Shown: positions 45,174-53,511 of the stretch, piece after piece | Position numbering within the stretch: position 1 is the stretch's first letter | Layout: each line of letters begins with the position of its first letter | Assembly: GCF_000014885.1 (NCBI RefSeq) | Contig: NC_011566.1 | Span: 3,329,501 to 3,393,500 of the forward strand | Direction: 5' to 3' | Length of the DNA stretch: 64,000 nucleotides | DNA from: Shewanella piezotolerans WP3 | GTDB taxonomy: Bacteria; Pseudomonadota; Gammaproteobacteria; Enterobacterales; Shewanellaceae | Made by a program: the position numbers and the translations under genes | Notes under the pieces: generated by a model | Database searches by the model: none | What the model was told of the DNA's origin: nothing | What the model saw: the letters and a program-made list of their open reading frames with translations, nothing else

Positions 45174-45947
45174 TTGGACTTAATACTAGACCCGAGTAGC
45201 TGGGCTTTACTGGCATTGATAGGGTTAATTGCAGGATTTATCGACGCGGTTGCTGGCGGCGGAGGACTGCTATCAATACCGGCTTTGCTTACCATGGGCG
45301 TACCTCCTCACATGGCGCTGGCTACCAATAAGCTGGCAGCGTGCTTTGGCTCATCAATGGCTGCATACACTTATTATAAGCAAAGGCTATTCTCTCCTAG
45401 CTTGTGGTATCACACATTTATAGCCACTTTTATCGGCGCAGTTATCGGTACATTTATTGTTTCGATAATCGATAACCGATGGCTAGAAAAGTGGTTACCG
45501 CTAATAATTATTGCTATTGCTATCTATACTCTTTTTCAGCCAAATGCCATGGGTTGCAAAAACTGTGACATTCCAGTGAAACCCAAAAGTAGGTTTAAGC
45601 AGTGGCTACAAGGTCTGCCACTTGGTTTCTACGACGGGTTTGCCGGGCCGGGGATTGGTGCGTTTTGGACAGTAACGAGTACCGGGATGCACAAACTGCC
45701 TTTGCTTTATAGCTTAGGGCTGGCTCGAGCGATGACCTTTACCAGTAACTTAACGTCACTCATCATCTTTTTTGTGATGGGACAAGTCAATATAAGTATT
45801 GGCCTAGCAATGGGAGTATGCATGATGATCGGCGCTTATATTGGCGCGCATTCTGCCATTAAATTTGGCCTCCCCTTTATTAGGCCTATTTTCGTCACCA
45901 TGATTTTACTTATTGCAGCCCAGTTAGCTTGGAGTGCCTGGGTATGA
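45174..45947 (+). CDS. TSUP-family (TauE/SafE) transporter, second copy
   Basis: A 257-residue membrane protein that mirrors the one at 24736-25509: GFIDAVAGGGGLLSIPALL, ALATNKLAACFGSS and GFYDGFAGPGIGAFWTV. It has an internal Cys pair (GCKNCDIPV) absent from the other. It begins at TTG, eight bases after dinG, and its stop overlaps the priC start (ATGA), so it is co-transcribed with both. Substrate unknown, probably a sulphur-containing anion. Confidence 0.86.
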   Translation: MDLILDPSSWALLALIGLIAGFIDAVAGGGGLLSIPALLTMGVPPHMALATNKLAACFGSSMAAYTYYKQRLFSPSLWYHTFIATFIGAVIGTFIVSIIDNRWLEKWLPLIIIAIAIYTLFQPNAMGCKNCDIPVKPKSRFKQWLQGLPLGFYDGFAGPGIGAFWTVTSTGMHKLPLLYSLGLARAMTFTSNLTSLIIFFVMGQVNISIGLAMGVCMMIGAYIGAHSAIKFGLPFIRPIFVTMILLIAAQLAWSAWV

Positions 45948-46606
45948 ATACCAATGAACTTATCAATAAACTCAAGCAACAGCTAAAACAGTTAGAACAA
46001 GATGTATTGCAGCACGATGTTCAGTTACCTGCTGGTCAGCGTAAAATGATGCAAGATGTTGAACGCTTTAACAATGAGCTCTTTATACAAGAAGGTGCTC
46101 AGCTCAAACCTTGTATCGAACAGCTCGCAAGAAGCATTGCTCAGCTACAACAGCTTATCAATGGCAAGCGTTCATTCCATACTATTATAACGAGCTGCGA
46201 AAAAATCCAAGATAGATTTAGCGCAGTACGCCGCGCGTTGGCAACCACCAATATCAACATAAAATCACTAGAGCAACAAAAGCGCACCCGTCGTGCTCAT
46301 GCTATAAAACGAGGTGCCAAAGCACACCAGCAAAGTGGTTTTAGCTGGATAGCTTCAAATGTTATGCAAAATAGCCATCAACTGTATGAAGAACTTAACA
46401 AACATTTGAACTGGGCTAAAATTATTGAACAAAAAATTGAAAATTTGCAATCTTCGCTTGAAAACTGTCATAGTGCTGACAAAATCAAGCTACAGAATGA
46501 GATCCTTGCTCAGCACTCTCGCCTTGGCAAGTGCCGACAAGCTACTAGCTACATTGAAGATCGCATCCAATTGTTTGAGCGACCTTTCAAGAGCCAAAAT
46601 CGTTAA
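45944..46606 (+). CDS. priC: Primosomal replication protein N'' (PriC)
   Basis: A 220-residue helical protein that helps reload DnaB at abandoned forks. It matches PriC in length and in LKQQLKQLEQDVLQHD and RFNNELFIQEGAQLKPCIEQL near the start, with a basic middle (KRTRRAHAIKRGAKAHQQSG) for DNA contact. The ATG at 45944 overlaps the preceding stop by four bases, which decides the start. Its place after dinG keeps it with replication-repair genes. Confidence 0.85.
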   Translation: MNTNELINKLKQQLKQLEQDVLQHDVQLPAGQRKMMQDVERFNNELFIQEGAQLKPCIEQLARSIAQLQQLINGKRSFHTIITSCEKIQDRFSAVRRALATTNINIKSLEQQKRTRRAHAIKRGAKAHQQSGFSWIASNVMQNSHQLYEELNKHLNWAKIIEQKIENLQSSLENCHSADKIKLQNEILAQHSRLGKCRQATSYIEDRIQLFERPFKSQNR

Positions 46607-46616
46607 AGGAGCTACA

Positions 46617-47336
46617 ATGAAACCGCTATTACCTCTTACCGCCATACTCGCTTTATGTGGTTCATCTGCGGCATTTGCTGCCAATTTAAATATTCCTATG
46701 TCATTTGAATATATTGCGCTTGACGGCAAAGAGATTGAAACCAGTCTGTTTAACCACAAGTCTGAGCTTGAACTGGATAACGGCACTCACAAAATTGCCA
46801 TTCGCTACAATGACCTAGTGGAAGATGATTTTAGTGACAGTGAAACCAACTATAAATCTTCACCTTTTGTTATTACTTTAAAGGTTGATGGTGATTATGA
46901 GTACCATATGAAGCCTGCAGATGGAGATTTTGTTAAGCACCCCAAAAAGTTTGCTAAATCGCCTCAAGTGGTTATCACTCGTAACGATAATGGCAACGTA
47001 AACTACCAAGTAAAGCAGACGAATATTACAGAAGAATCTTTTGTATCTCGCCTGTTTAGCGGCAATACCGCGACCGACATTGATGTCGAAGCGGCAGTTG
47101 CAACAGGTACTGGAGCAAGTGCTGCGACGGCATCTTCAACGCCAGTTGCACCAGTAAGTAAAGCTTCACCAGCTGTTGCAGCAACCGCAGTCACAGCGAC
47201 AGCTGCTGCAGCAAATAGACCGGTCACTACAGCAGATGACGCAGCAAAAGCTGAACAGATGCTACAGTACTGGTGGTTACACGCAGATGAGAAAACACGT
47301 AAAGAGTTTATGAGTTGGGCTATCAAACAGCTTTAA
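46617..47336 (+). CDS. DUF2057 (YccT-like) periplasmic protein
   Basis: A 239-residue exported protein. The start at 46617 is fixed by AGGAG and by the signal peptide (LLPLTAILALCGSSAAFAAN). The domain resembles DUF2057/YccT: IPMSFEYIALDGKEIETSLF, LELDNGTHKIAIRYNDLVED and KFAKSPQVVITR. A low-complexity Ala/Thr/Val-rich linker (about 155-205) follows, then a helical C-terminus (LQYWWLHADEKTRKEFMSW). E. coli YccT is reported to inhibit curli assembly; no curli genes are near. Confidence 0.85.
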   Translation: MKPLLPLTAILALCGSSAAFAANLNIPMSFEYIALDGKEIETSLFNHKSELELDNGTHKIAIRYNDLVEDDFSDSETNYKSSPFVITLKVDGDYEYHMKPADGDFVKHPKKFAKSPQVVITRNDNGNVNYQVKQTNITEESFVSRLFSGNTATDIDVEAAVATGTGASAATASSTPVAPVSKASPAVAATAVTATAAAANRPVTTADDAAKAEQMLQYWWLHADEKTRKEFMSWAIKQL

Positions 47337-47347
47337 GTTTTTAAAGC

Positions 47348-48268
47348 ATGCTACCGCTCATCTATCACGCCAGCTATTCCAAGCTGGCGTTACCTTCGAA
47401 ACACCGTTTCCCTGCAACTAAATATCTTTATCTATACCAATATCTATTACAGCAAGGCATTGCAAAGCAATCGCAATTTTTCGCTGCTGAACAGGTCACA
47501 CCAAAAGCGTTAGCCGAGACCCACTGTGCAGACTATGTCAGCAGATTTATCAATGGGACACTTGATACCAAGTCAATACGGCGCATTGGATTTCCTTGGA
47601 GTGAATCACTGGTTGCAAGAACCTTACACTCTGTCGCTGGTACACAATTAGCCTGTTTAAAAGCGTTAGAATACGGTTGTGCCATCCATTTGAGTGGAGG
47701 TTATCATCACGCTCACCATCGGTTTGGCAGCGGCTTTTGTATTTTCAATGACTTAACCTATGCCGCTCAACAAGCTTTAAAACAACCAGGTATTGATAAC
47801 GTCCTTATTTTTGATTGTGATGTGCATCAAGGGGACGGGACCGCAACGACCGCATCAGCTTTTGATAAAATCATTACCTGTTCTATTCATTGCCAACATA
47901 ATTTCCCCGCACGTAAGCAGCAATCGAATTACGATATAGAGCTTCCTCGCGGTACTACTGATAAATACTACTTAGAAACCGTAAGCCAGACTCTTAGCTA
48001 CCTTATTCGCCTACATCAACCTGACCTCATTATTTACGATGCCGGTGTCGATATTCATACCGATGACAACCTCGGCTACTTTAATATCAGCACTGAAGGT
48101 ATTTTTGCCCGCGACAAGGTGGTAATACAGCAAGCATATTCAGCCAAAATACCCATTGCTTGTGTGATTGGAGGGGGATACAGTAATGAACAACACCAAC
48201 TCAACATTCGACATAGCCAGCTGTTTTTAGCTGCTAATACCGTTTTTGGCAATGACCTTAATAAATAG
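47348..48268 (+). CDS. Histone deacetylase-family protein
   Basis: A 306-residue zinc-dependent deacylase of the HDAC/AcuC/acetylpolyamine amidohydrolase superfamily. Zinc and catalytic residues are visible: GGYHHAHHRFGSGF (H120/H121 dyad), FDCDVHQGDGTA (D156, D158, H160) and DAGVDIHTDD (metal Asp). All key residues look present. Bacterial members deacetylate small molecules or proteins; the substrate is not evident. It follows the DUF2057 gene by 11 bases. Confidence 0.9.
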   Translation: MLPLIYHASYSKLALPSKHRFPATKYLYLYQYLLQQGIAKQSQFFAAEQVTPKALAETHCADYVSRFINGTLDTKSIRRIGFPWSESLVARTLHSVAGTQLACLKALEYGCAIHLSGGYHHAHHRFGSGFCIFNDLTYAAQQALKQPGIDNVLIFDCDVHQGDGTATTASAFDKIITCSIHCQHNFPARKQQSNYDIELPRGTTDKYYLETVSQTLSYLIRLHQPDLIIYDAGVDIHTDDNLGYFNISTEGIFARDKVVIQQAYSAKIPIACVIGGGYSNEQHQLNIRHSQLFLAANTVFGNDLNK

Positions 48269-48310
48269 ATTCATAGATTTGATCATTAAAAATGACTCAG
48301 GGAGAGATAT

Positions 48311-48577
48311 ATGCAATTGGACATTAGAAATTACTATGAAGTTCTTTTACTTGAGATGCTTTCAGACGAAGGCTTGTTAGATGAACTACCTGCTGACTAT
48401 CTTGCCGATCTAAGCTGCATTACATTGAATAAATTACCGACTCGATATATTCGACACTTGGTTGATACCTACTTTTTTGAAGATTATGCCGAATTAACCA
48501 AGATGAAGTTGGAAATTCATAAAGCGTTAGAAGAATCTAGAGCATTTTTAAAGACAAATCAGAAAAAAGAGGGCTAA
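48311..48577 (+). CDS. ComFB-like late competence protein
   Basis: An 88-residue protein matching the ComFB domain: IRNYYEVLLLEMLSDEGLLD, then YLADLSCITLNKLPTRYIRH and VDTYFFEDY. In other bacteria ComFB domains are small helical proteins, reported in cyanobacteria to bind cyclic dinucleotides. Its role here is unknown. GGGAGAG precedes the ATG. Confidence 0.85.
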   Translation: MQLDIRNYYEVLLLEMLSDEGLLDELPADYLADLSCITLNKLPTRYIRHLVDTYFFEDYAELTKMKLEIHKALEESRAFLKTNQKKEG

Positions 48578-48739
48578 ACAACAAAGGGAAGCTTCAGTAG
48601 TAGAGAGGTTTCTCTTGCGCCAGACAACGGATATCAAAGTAACATGAGGCACTGATATTAGCGGGATTAAACGCGAACAATGTAATATTTGAGAATAAAC
48701 TAAGAGTTTTTAACAAGAAACTAGAAGAGTTTGGAGGTT

Positions 48740-48836
48740 TCCCTAGAGCCACACCCCGGCACATGAGTCACTTGCTGCGGTTGCTCCCTTCCAGGCCTGG
48801 CCGAGTTCACAAGTTATCATTGCGGGGGGACGCGAG
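48740..48836 (-). ncRNA. ffs: 4.5S RNA of the signal recognition particle
   Basis: On the minus strand the conserved SRP helix-8 core is clear: GGCCAGGCCTGGAAGGGAGC, followed by the AGCA segment and then GTGACTCATGTGCCGGGG, matching the E. coli 4.5S asymmetric-loop region in order and spacing. It binds Ffh and targets membrane proteins. The exact ends are approximate. It stands at the border between ordinary chromosomal genes and the accessory region. Confidence 0.88.
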
Positions 48837-49054
48837 GTAAGCACCCATTAACTAGTTCAGAAATGACCCAAGTTGGGTTAAATCGTTAATGTCGCACTGA
48901 GTGTACCACTTATTTAAAACAATCACACAGCCTCTTTAACTGGCTTGGCTATGGCCGCCGCCCTCGAATTAACTCACAATGTTTAAGTATCAAAAGTCAC
49001 TGCATTGTAAATGACGGCAAATTGATATGAGGGCAACGATATAAAATAGAGTTT

Positions 49055-50707
49055 TCATGTAGACTTTGTCAGTTCAACAGTGCACTTAGCAGTCTTAGAT
49101 TGACATGAACATTTTCCAGACTTATTTAAAGCATCAGGGACTTTTGAATGGTCTACTGCTATTTTTGCAAGCTCAACTTTAAAGCCTTTGTTTTCCATGT
49201 CACGTGCATGATGGCGCAAATTTACTTTAGAAAAGAAAGGTAGGTGCAACTCCCCTTCCCTTGATTGAATAACAGCTAAAACAATACGGTGTTTCCTAGG
49301 GCTTGATGGTTCAAAATAAAAGCTTAGGTAAGTATCCTCTAAGTGCTCTCGAATCTGCGGAATAACTTCAGGACAGTTTAGTAACATATCTAACCCTGTT
49401 GTAGCTTGCGCGAACAAATGGCTCAGTACACTGCTACCACCGTAATGTTTCACATGAATGATCCGATCACACTGTGTTATCAGGTCACAAAACTCATAGT
49501 TTTGCTTGATGTCTTTCTGTCTCACCCAATGCTGATCCAGAATTGCTATTTCTTCGTTATCAGCTATACGACGCAGATAACAACATTCTCTTCTATCATG
49601 ATAAGGTTTATCCTCAAAACCATCCCACCTTGGTAGTCTTTGAAAATATGACTCAACTTCGCTAGCAAATGAACTCTTTATGCTATACCAATGCCCATCA
49701 TTCAAAATATAATTTTGCCCGTTATATTCTACTTCCCCATTCAACGCCTCGAAGAAACCTATGACATCAATTTGTTGGTCATTACCATTTAACAAGTAAA
49801 TATTTTTAGTTTTCATTGCTCCTATAGTAATGGCTGTATTATTTTTGAATGGAGCTTCTGATAGAAATGCCTCTAAGCTTAACTGTGGGTGTTTACAAGG
49901 GGAACCATTTCGGATGGTTTTTGTTGAATATACAAAACCTGAAAAATCTTCATAATCAATAATTCTAGGAGGTGCTAGCCAGAACTCCAACGTATTACGT
50001 TCATTAAAACATTTTGCCAGTTTCAACTCTAACTCTTTAATAATTAGAGGGTCAGATTCTAGGCCTATAAACTCTGCCCAAGGGTATTGTTCTTTATAAT
50101 CTTCACTAAAGTACGCAGTCACGAGTCGTTCTGCAACTTCAGGGAATTTGTCAAACTCAATCTCTGTATAAATAGAAACAGAATCATTACCTGATACCAT
50201 TTCAAGTTCATCATCTGGACGGTTTATTATTGCTGTAATTGACTTGAGAATCTCATGATCAAATTCAAAATCAAAATCTTGAATTCCTGAATTTAAGGCA
50301 ACCTGAGATCGAGTATTTCGAGTAACGCGTTCCAACGTAGATTTGTCAATTGATTTCAGTTGTTCAGGGTCACCCAGATTCATTGAGACCCGTAAACCGA
50401 ACCCTCGCTCAATCGAATGCTTGTTTATCAAGCTTCGACCATAACCAAAGGTGAACATCACATAACGATTATCAACTTTTACAAAAAGCACACCTTTAAC
50501 CGACTTTTGCCTAAACTTCTCTGGCTCAACCTCATACTCGGAAAACAAAGTAGCCCATTCAGCTTGTGCAGTACTGCTTGCCAGACAAAGAACTAAATTA
50601 TCGTCCACATCACCAAACAGGTGAGTTGTAAATCTCTTTTCCTCATTTTGTAACTCTGAAATGGTTAAATTTTCTTTCCCTAGAAACGCAACGATATTCC
50701 TTTTCAT
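49055..50707 (-). CDS. DUF6119 / TIGR04141-family protein
   Basis: A 550-residue cytoplasmic protein with the marks I associate with this sporadically distributed family: VLFVKVDNRYVMFTFGYGRS, then ERGFGLRVSMNLGDPEQLKSID, and LERVTRNTRSQV. A later section has conserved-looking LFAQATTGLDMLL and FSKVNLRHHARDMENKGFKV. Members occur patchily in bacterial genomes, often in defence-rich islands, with no settled function. I use the ATG at 50707 (upstream TTGGA); a TTG at 50725 is in frame. It is divergent from the small gene at 50888. It stands at the left edge of the accessory region. Confidence 0.8.
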   Translation of the reverse strand: MKRNIVAFLGKENLTISELQNEEKRFTTHLFGDVDDNLVLCLASSTAQAEWATLFSEYEVEPEKFRQKSVKGVLFVKVDNRYVMFTFGYGRSLINKHSIERGFGLRVSMNLGDPEQLKSIDKSTLERVTRNTRSQVALNSGIQDFDFEFDHEILKSITAIINRPDDELEMVSGNDSVSIYTEIEFDKFPEVAERLVTAYFSEDYKEQYPWAEFIGLESDPLIIKELELKLAKCFNERNTLEFWLAPPRIIDYEDFSGFVYSTKTIRNGSPCKHPQLSLEAFLSEAPFKNNTAITIGAMKTKNIYLLNGNDQQIDVIGFFEALNGEVEYNGQNYILNDGHWYSIKSSFASEVESYFQRLPRWDGFEDKPYHDRRECCYLRRIADNEEIAILDQHWVRQKDIKQNYEFCDLITQCDRIIHVKHYGGSSVLSHLFAQATTGLDMLLNCPEVIPQIREHLEDTYLSFYFEPSSPRKHRIVLAVIQSREGELHLPFFSKVNLRHHARDMENKGFKVELAKIAVDHSKVPDALNKSGKCSCQSKTAKCTVELTKST

Positions 50708-50887
50708 TTTTACAATCCAATTCAAATGAAGTTATTTAGTGAGCATTTGTTTTTCGTACAATAGATATTATTTACTCACATATCACATAGTACTTGTATA
50801 AGAAAAGACCAGTCAAATTAGAGATATTGAAAGTACTCTCCTAAACATTTACTACACTTGGAGATCTTGTCAGAATCAGAGGTGTTT

Positions 50888-51217
50888 ATGAATAAAACCA
50901 GTAACCCAAGAGACATTAGATTGCAAGAGCGACTATCCTTGCAATTAGGAACAGCAAGCCGTCCTGCGGATGTAAAATCCAGCGTTGGACAACAACTGAA
51001 TGGTGATCCAGTAATTTTTGGTGCTAAACACATAATCAAGTCAGAAGATAAGGCATACCTGCTATATATTAGTTTTGATGCTTGGGAAGCTGAAGGGGTA
51101 AGCTCAGCAGTAATTAAAGCCATCGAGCTAATGAGAGGTAACCCAAATAAATGGGTCACCATCCCAGCAGACCTAAATCCATACTTTGGAGAACTACCTA
51201 ATGAAACTCTCTGGTAA
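50888..51217 (+). CDS. Unrecognised small protein
   Basis: A 109-residue protein that I do not recognise. The start is set by AGAGG at 50877-50882. It reads as a soluble alpha/beta protein: IRLQERLSLQLGTASRPADV, then strand-rich FGAKHIIKSEDKAYLLYISF. An open frame on the opposite strand over the same bases lacks a good start and I treat it as a shadow. It is convergent with the lipoprotein gene ten bases on. Confidence 0.6.
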   Translation: MNKTSNPRDIRLQERLSLQLGTASRPADVKSSVGQQLNGDPVIFGAKHIIKSEDKAYLLYISFDAWEAEGVSSAVIKAIELMRGNPNKWVTIPADLNPYFGELPNETLW

Positions 51218-51226
51218 AAAGAGCCA

Positions 51227-51886
51227 TTAACTAGATACTTCAGCGGCCATACTCTCAAGCAGCGTAGCAATTACACTCGCATGTTTTGACGGGAAAATGA
51301 TACCGTCATCTATCGCACTTAAGTCATGACAGGATGTCGTTACCATCATATACCCCTGAGCAGCCACACGAATAACCTTCAAATCTGCTGAACAGTTTGC
51401 CTCAATAGATTGATTTGAATATTCATTAAAGACATATGCGCCAACACTGTCTCTTGGTATAACAACAATCTCGCCATCCCTGCCATTCTTATTCATCCCC
51501 CTGATTGTTCTGGCCAAGTTTTTCACATCGTTTAAATTCCGTACCTGCAAGCCATAAGCAGTCCCTAGCGGTGCATCTTTATCACTAGCCTCCCTGTCCT
51601 CCTCCGTATAATCAGAAACAACCAAGTTAACCCAGCCATTACTTGCTAGGCGAAGAACCATTCTCTTTGCAACTCTGCGCTCATTTTGAGCCATCGGCAT
51701 CAAATGTTGCACGATGATATTTTCTCTTAAAGCCTCAGCTACAATTGTCACCTCTTCAGCCTTATTCTCATCTTTAATTTCCGACACGACGCCAGAGATA
51801 CCTGAAGTTTGTGCCGGAGTTTGATTGTTATCGCTGCACGCTGGCATCGTTGAAGTAATGACCATTGCTATTAATAATTTTTTCAT
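51227..51886 (-). CDS. Unrecognised lipoprotein
   Basis: A 219-residue envelope protein with a lipobox (AMVITSTMPACSDNN). The mature part is soluble and begins with a Gln/Asn/Thr-rich linker; conserved-looking parts are RRVAKRMVLRLASNGWVNLV and GEIVVIPRDSVGAYVF. Two cysteines in the second half (CSADLKV, TSCHDLS) may pair. The ATG at 51886 begins MKKLLIAMV. Family unknown. It belongs to the minus-strand accessory run. Confidence 0.7.
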   Translation of the reverse strand: MKKLLIAMVITSTMPACSDNNQTPAQTSGISGVVSEIKDENKAEEVTIVAEALRENIIVQHLMPMAQNERRVAKRMVLRLASNGWVNLVVSDYTEEDREASDKDAPLGTAYGLQVRNLNDVKNLARTIRGMNKNGRDGEIVVIPRDSVGAYVFNEYSNQSIEANCSADLKVIRVAAQGYMMVTTSCHDLSAIDDGIIFPSKHASVIATLLESMAAEVSS

Positions 51887-51980
51887 TGTGCTTCCTTTAA
51901 AACTGGCCAACTCGTTAAGGCCTAAACATCATGCCCCTCTGCAGAAAGGCATGATTTATTGTCTGAACTAATCTGTATGA

Positions 51981-52136
51981 TTAAATCTCTGAGTTCTGCA
52001 AAAAGGTCAGAGCCTGAGAAACTAGCCACGCAATACTTGCAAATACGCTAGCAACACTTGCTGCTACTCCAGCTGCATGACTAATCGATGGTGAAACAAC
52101 CGCTAAGATTTGCTCAATCCACTCCAGTAGTGACAT
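51981..52136 (-). CDS. 51-residue hydrophobic peptide
   Basis: A short frame with a strong ribosome site (AAGGGGGAG seven bases or so before ATG). The peptide begins MSLLEWIEQILAVVSPS and has one hydrophobic stretch (AAGVAASVASVFASIAWLV) enough to cross a membrane, with an acidic N-terminus. It starts nine bases after the end of the next gene upstream, so the two are likely co-translated. It could be a coat-like, holin-like or toxin-like peptide; nothing in the sequence decides. Confidence 0.6.
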   Translation of the reverse strand: MSLLEWIEQILAVVSPSISHAAGVAASVASVFASIAWLVSQALTFLQNSEI

Positions 52137-52145
52137 CACTCCCCC

Positions 52146-52778
52146 TTAAGCTGCAAAATCGACCTGAGGTTCAAAGACAAACAACCCCTTGCCCCAAGCG
52201 AGAAGCTGCTTTGCTTTCTTAACTACGTAATTTTTTGCCTCTATCAACTTCGCCATTGCGATACAACCAAAGCTGTTCAAAGCCACCAGCAACAGGCTAG
52301 TCTTTTCAATGACGACCTCTCTCGCCATCATGAGTACTTCCTTCACTTTCTTTGCACCTTGGATGACTGCGCCAATTACGCCTTGTCCTTTTATCGCTGC
52401 CACTGAAGCTACGACTATCGAACCGCCTGTAGCGACATATGCCGTGCCTGCAACTGCAGCTGCTGCAACAATTACTTTCACCTGTTGTTTTTTCGTCGAG
52501 AAAAACTGAGTAACACTGCTAACTACCTTCTTAAAGGTGAGGACGATTTTCATACCGAATGACACTGATTCTTGATTTTTCATAGTTGGTTCCTGCTCAA
52601 AATGATTAATAAATAAGTTAACGCTTGTAGGGATTGATTTGACTGAGGCGCAAGTCTGATGAAGCAATTCGATAAATGCTTGTGGGTTAGTCTTCAGTAA
52701 ATGCCTAAGCTGTTTTGCTGATTGCTTACTGTGCTGCTGCACAAAGTCGATGGTTTTCTTTAAGTGTGTTGGTTTCAT
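52146..52778 (-). CDS. Unrecognised membrane-associated protein
   Basis: A 210-residue frame. The first 65 residues are basic and helical (THLKKTIDFVQQHSKQSAKQ). The rest has two hydrophobic stretches (VIVAAAAVAGTAYVATGGSI; TSLLLVALNSFGCIAMAKLI) separated by a basic segment. An internal ATG at 52583 has AGGAACC ahead of it, so a 145-residue membrane protein may be made separately or instead. The full frame overlaps the end of the recombinase gene by 53 bases in another frame. Family unknown. Confidence 0.6.
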   Translation of the reverse strand: MKPTHLKKTIDFVQQHSKQSAKQLRHLLKTNPQAFIELLHQTCASVKSIPTSVNLFINHFEQEPTMKNQESVSFGMKIVLTFKKVVSSVTQFFSTKKQQVKVIVAAAAVAGTAYVATGGSIVVASVAAIKGQGVIGAVIQGAKKVKEVLMMAREVVIEKTSLLLVALNSFGCIAMAKLIEAKNYVVKKAKQLLAWGKGLFVFEPQVDFAA

Positions 52779-53403
52779 GCTTTAACTCTTTAGCCACTGC
52801 AGCGATGGTCATCCGGCTGGCACCGGTAATTTGCTGTATGGCGGTATAGGTGTGTGAAGTTCTAAGTAGCTTGCCAATTGAATCCCAAAGTACTTGGTTT
52901 CGTTTTCGTCCTTGATAAGCATCAGGTCTTTCAGCTTGTGCTTTAGCGATACCCTCAAGGGTACGCTTACGCCTGAGGTCATAATCCTTCCTGGCTGTAG
53001 CAGCTAAGATATCGATCAGCATGCCATTCACAGCCCGAAGAACTGACTTAACAAACTCATCGCCTGTATCCACTTGCTTAAGAGCGATATGACTTGTTGG
53101 TAAATCAAGAGCCACAATTGAAATCCCCTTAGATTCAATCGTATTCTTGAGCGCTATCCAGTCATCGTTCTTGAGGCGACTAATACGGTCAACAGACTCA
53201 ATTAAGATGATGTCACCTGCTGAGGCCTCAGCTAGCAAGCGTGATAACTCAGGTCGATTAAGTGAAGTACCTGTGAACTTCTCAAAGTAGAAAGATGCGA
53301 CTTGTTGGTGATAACTTTTAGCAAACTCTGCAATTTCCTCTTTGGCACGCATGACGTCTTGGCCAACAGTACTGACGCGCAGGTATGCTCGGATAAATCC
53401 CAT
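52726..53403 (-). CDS. Small serine recombinase (resolvase/invertase family)
   Basis: About 225 residues. The catalytic domain begins IRAYLRVSTVGQD with nucleophile Ser11 and Arg9, and later has IILIESVDRISRLKNDDW with the conserved arginines. A long helix (VLRAVNGMLIDILAATARKD) leads to a C-terminal helix-turn-helix (YTAIQQITGASRMTIAAVAK). This is the size of resolvases and DNA invertases, not large phage integrases. The ATG at 53403 has GGAGG upstream. A nested palindrome at 53471-53509, just behind its start, is a candidate recombination or control site. Confidence 0.9.
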   Translation of the reverse strand: MGFIRAYLRVSTVGQDVMRAKEEIAEFAKSYHQQVASFYFEKFTGTSLNRPELSRLLAEASAGDIILIESVDRISRLKNDDWIALKNTIESKGISIVALDLPTSHIALKQVDTGDEFVKSVLRAVNGMLIDILAATARKDYDLRRKRTLEGIAKAQAERPDAYQGRKRNQVLWDSIGKLLRTSHTYTAIQQITGASRMTIAAVAKELKHETNTLKENHRLCAAAQ

Positions 53404-53470
53404 ATGGGCCTCCATCGGTAAACTTAGGGTGGTGTTTCTGTACTGGTAAGGTTTGGGGTTACTGGCGGGT

Positions 53471-53509
53471 CTATACTGTACCGCTTTGCGAGGTACAGTT
53501 GTGGTATAG
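53471..53509. repeat. Nested palindrome upstream of the recombinase
   Basis: Inner arms ACTGTACC (53475-53482) and GGTACAGT (53492-53499) lie inside outer arms CTATAC (53471-53476) and GTATAG (53504-53509). It is located between the 107-residue gene and the recombinase gene. It could be the recombinase crossover/accessory site, an operator, or a terminator without T-run. Confidence 0.5.
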
Positions 53510-53511
53510 CC

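Noticed and set aside
50818..51270. 150-codon minus-strand frame opposite the gene at 50888
   Set aside because: Lacks a good ribosome site and overlaps fully a plus-strand gene with AGAGG; low-complexity Ser/Leu/Cys composition typical of a shadow frame.
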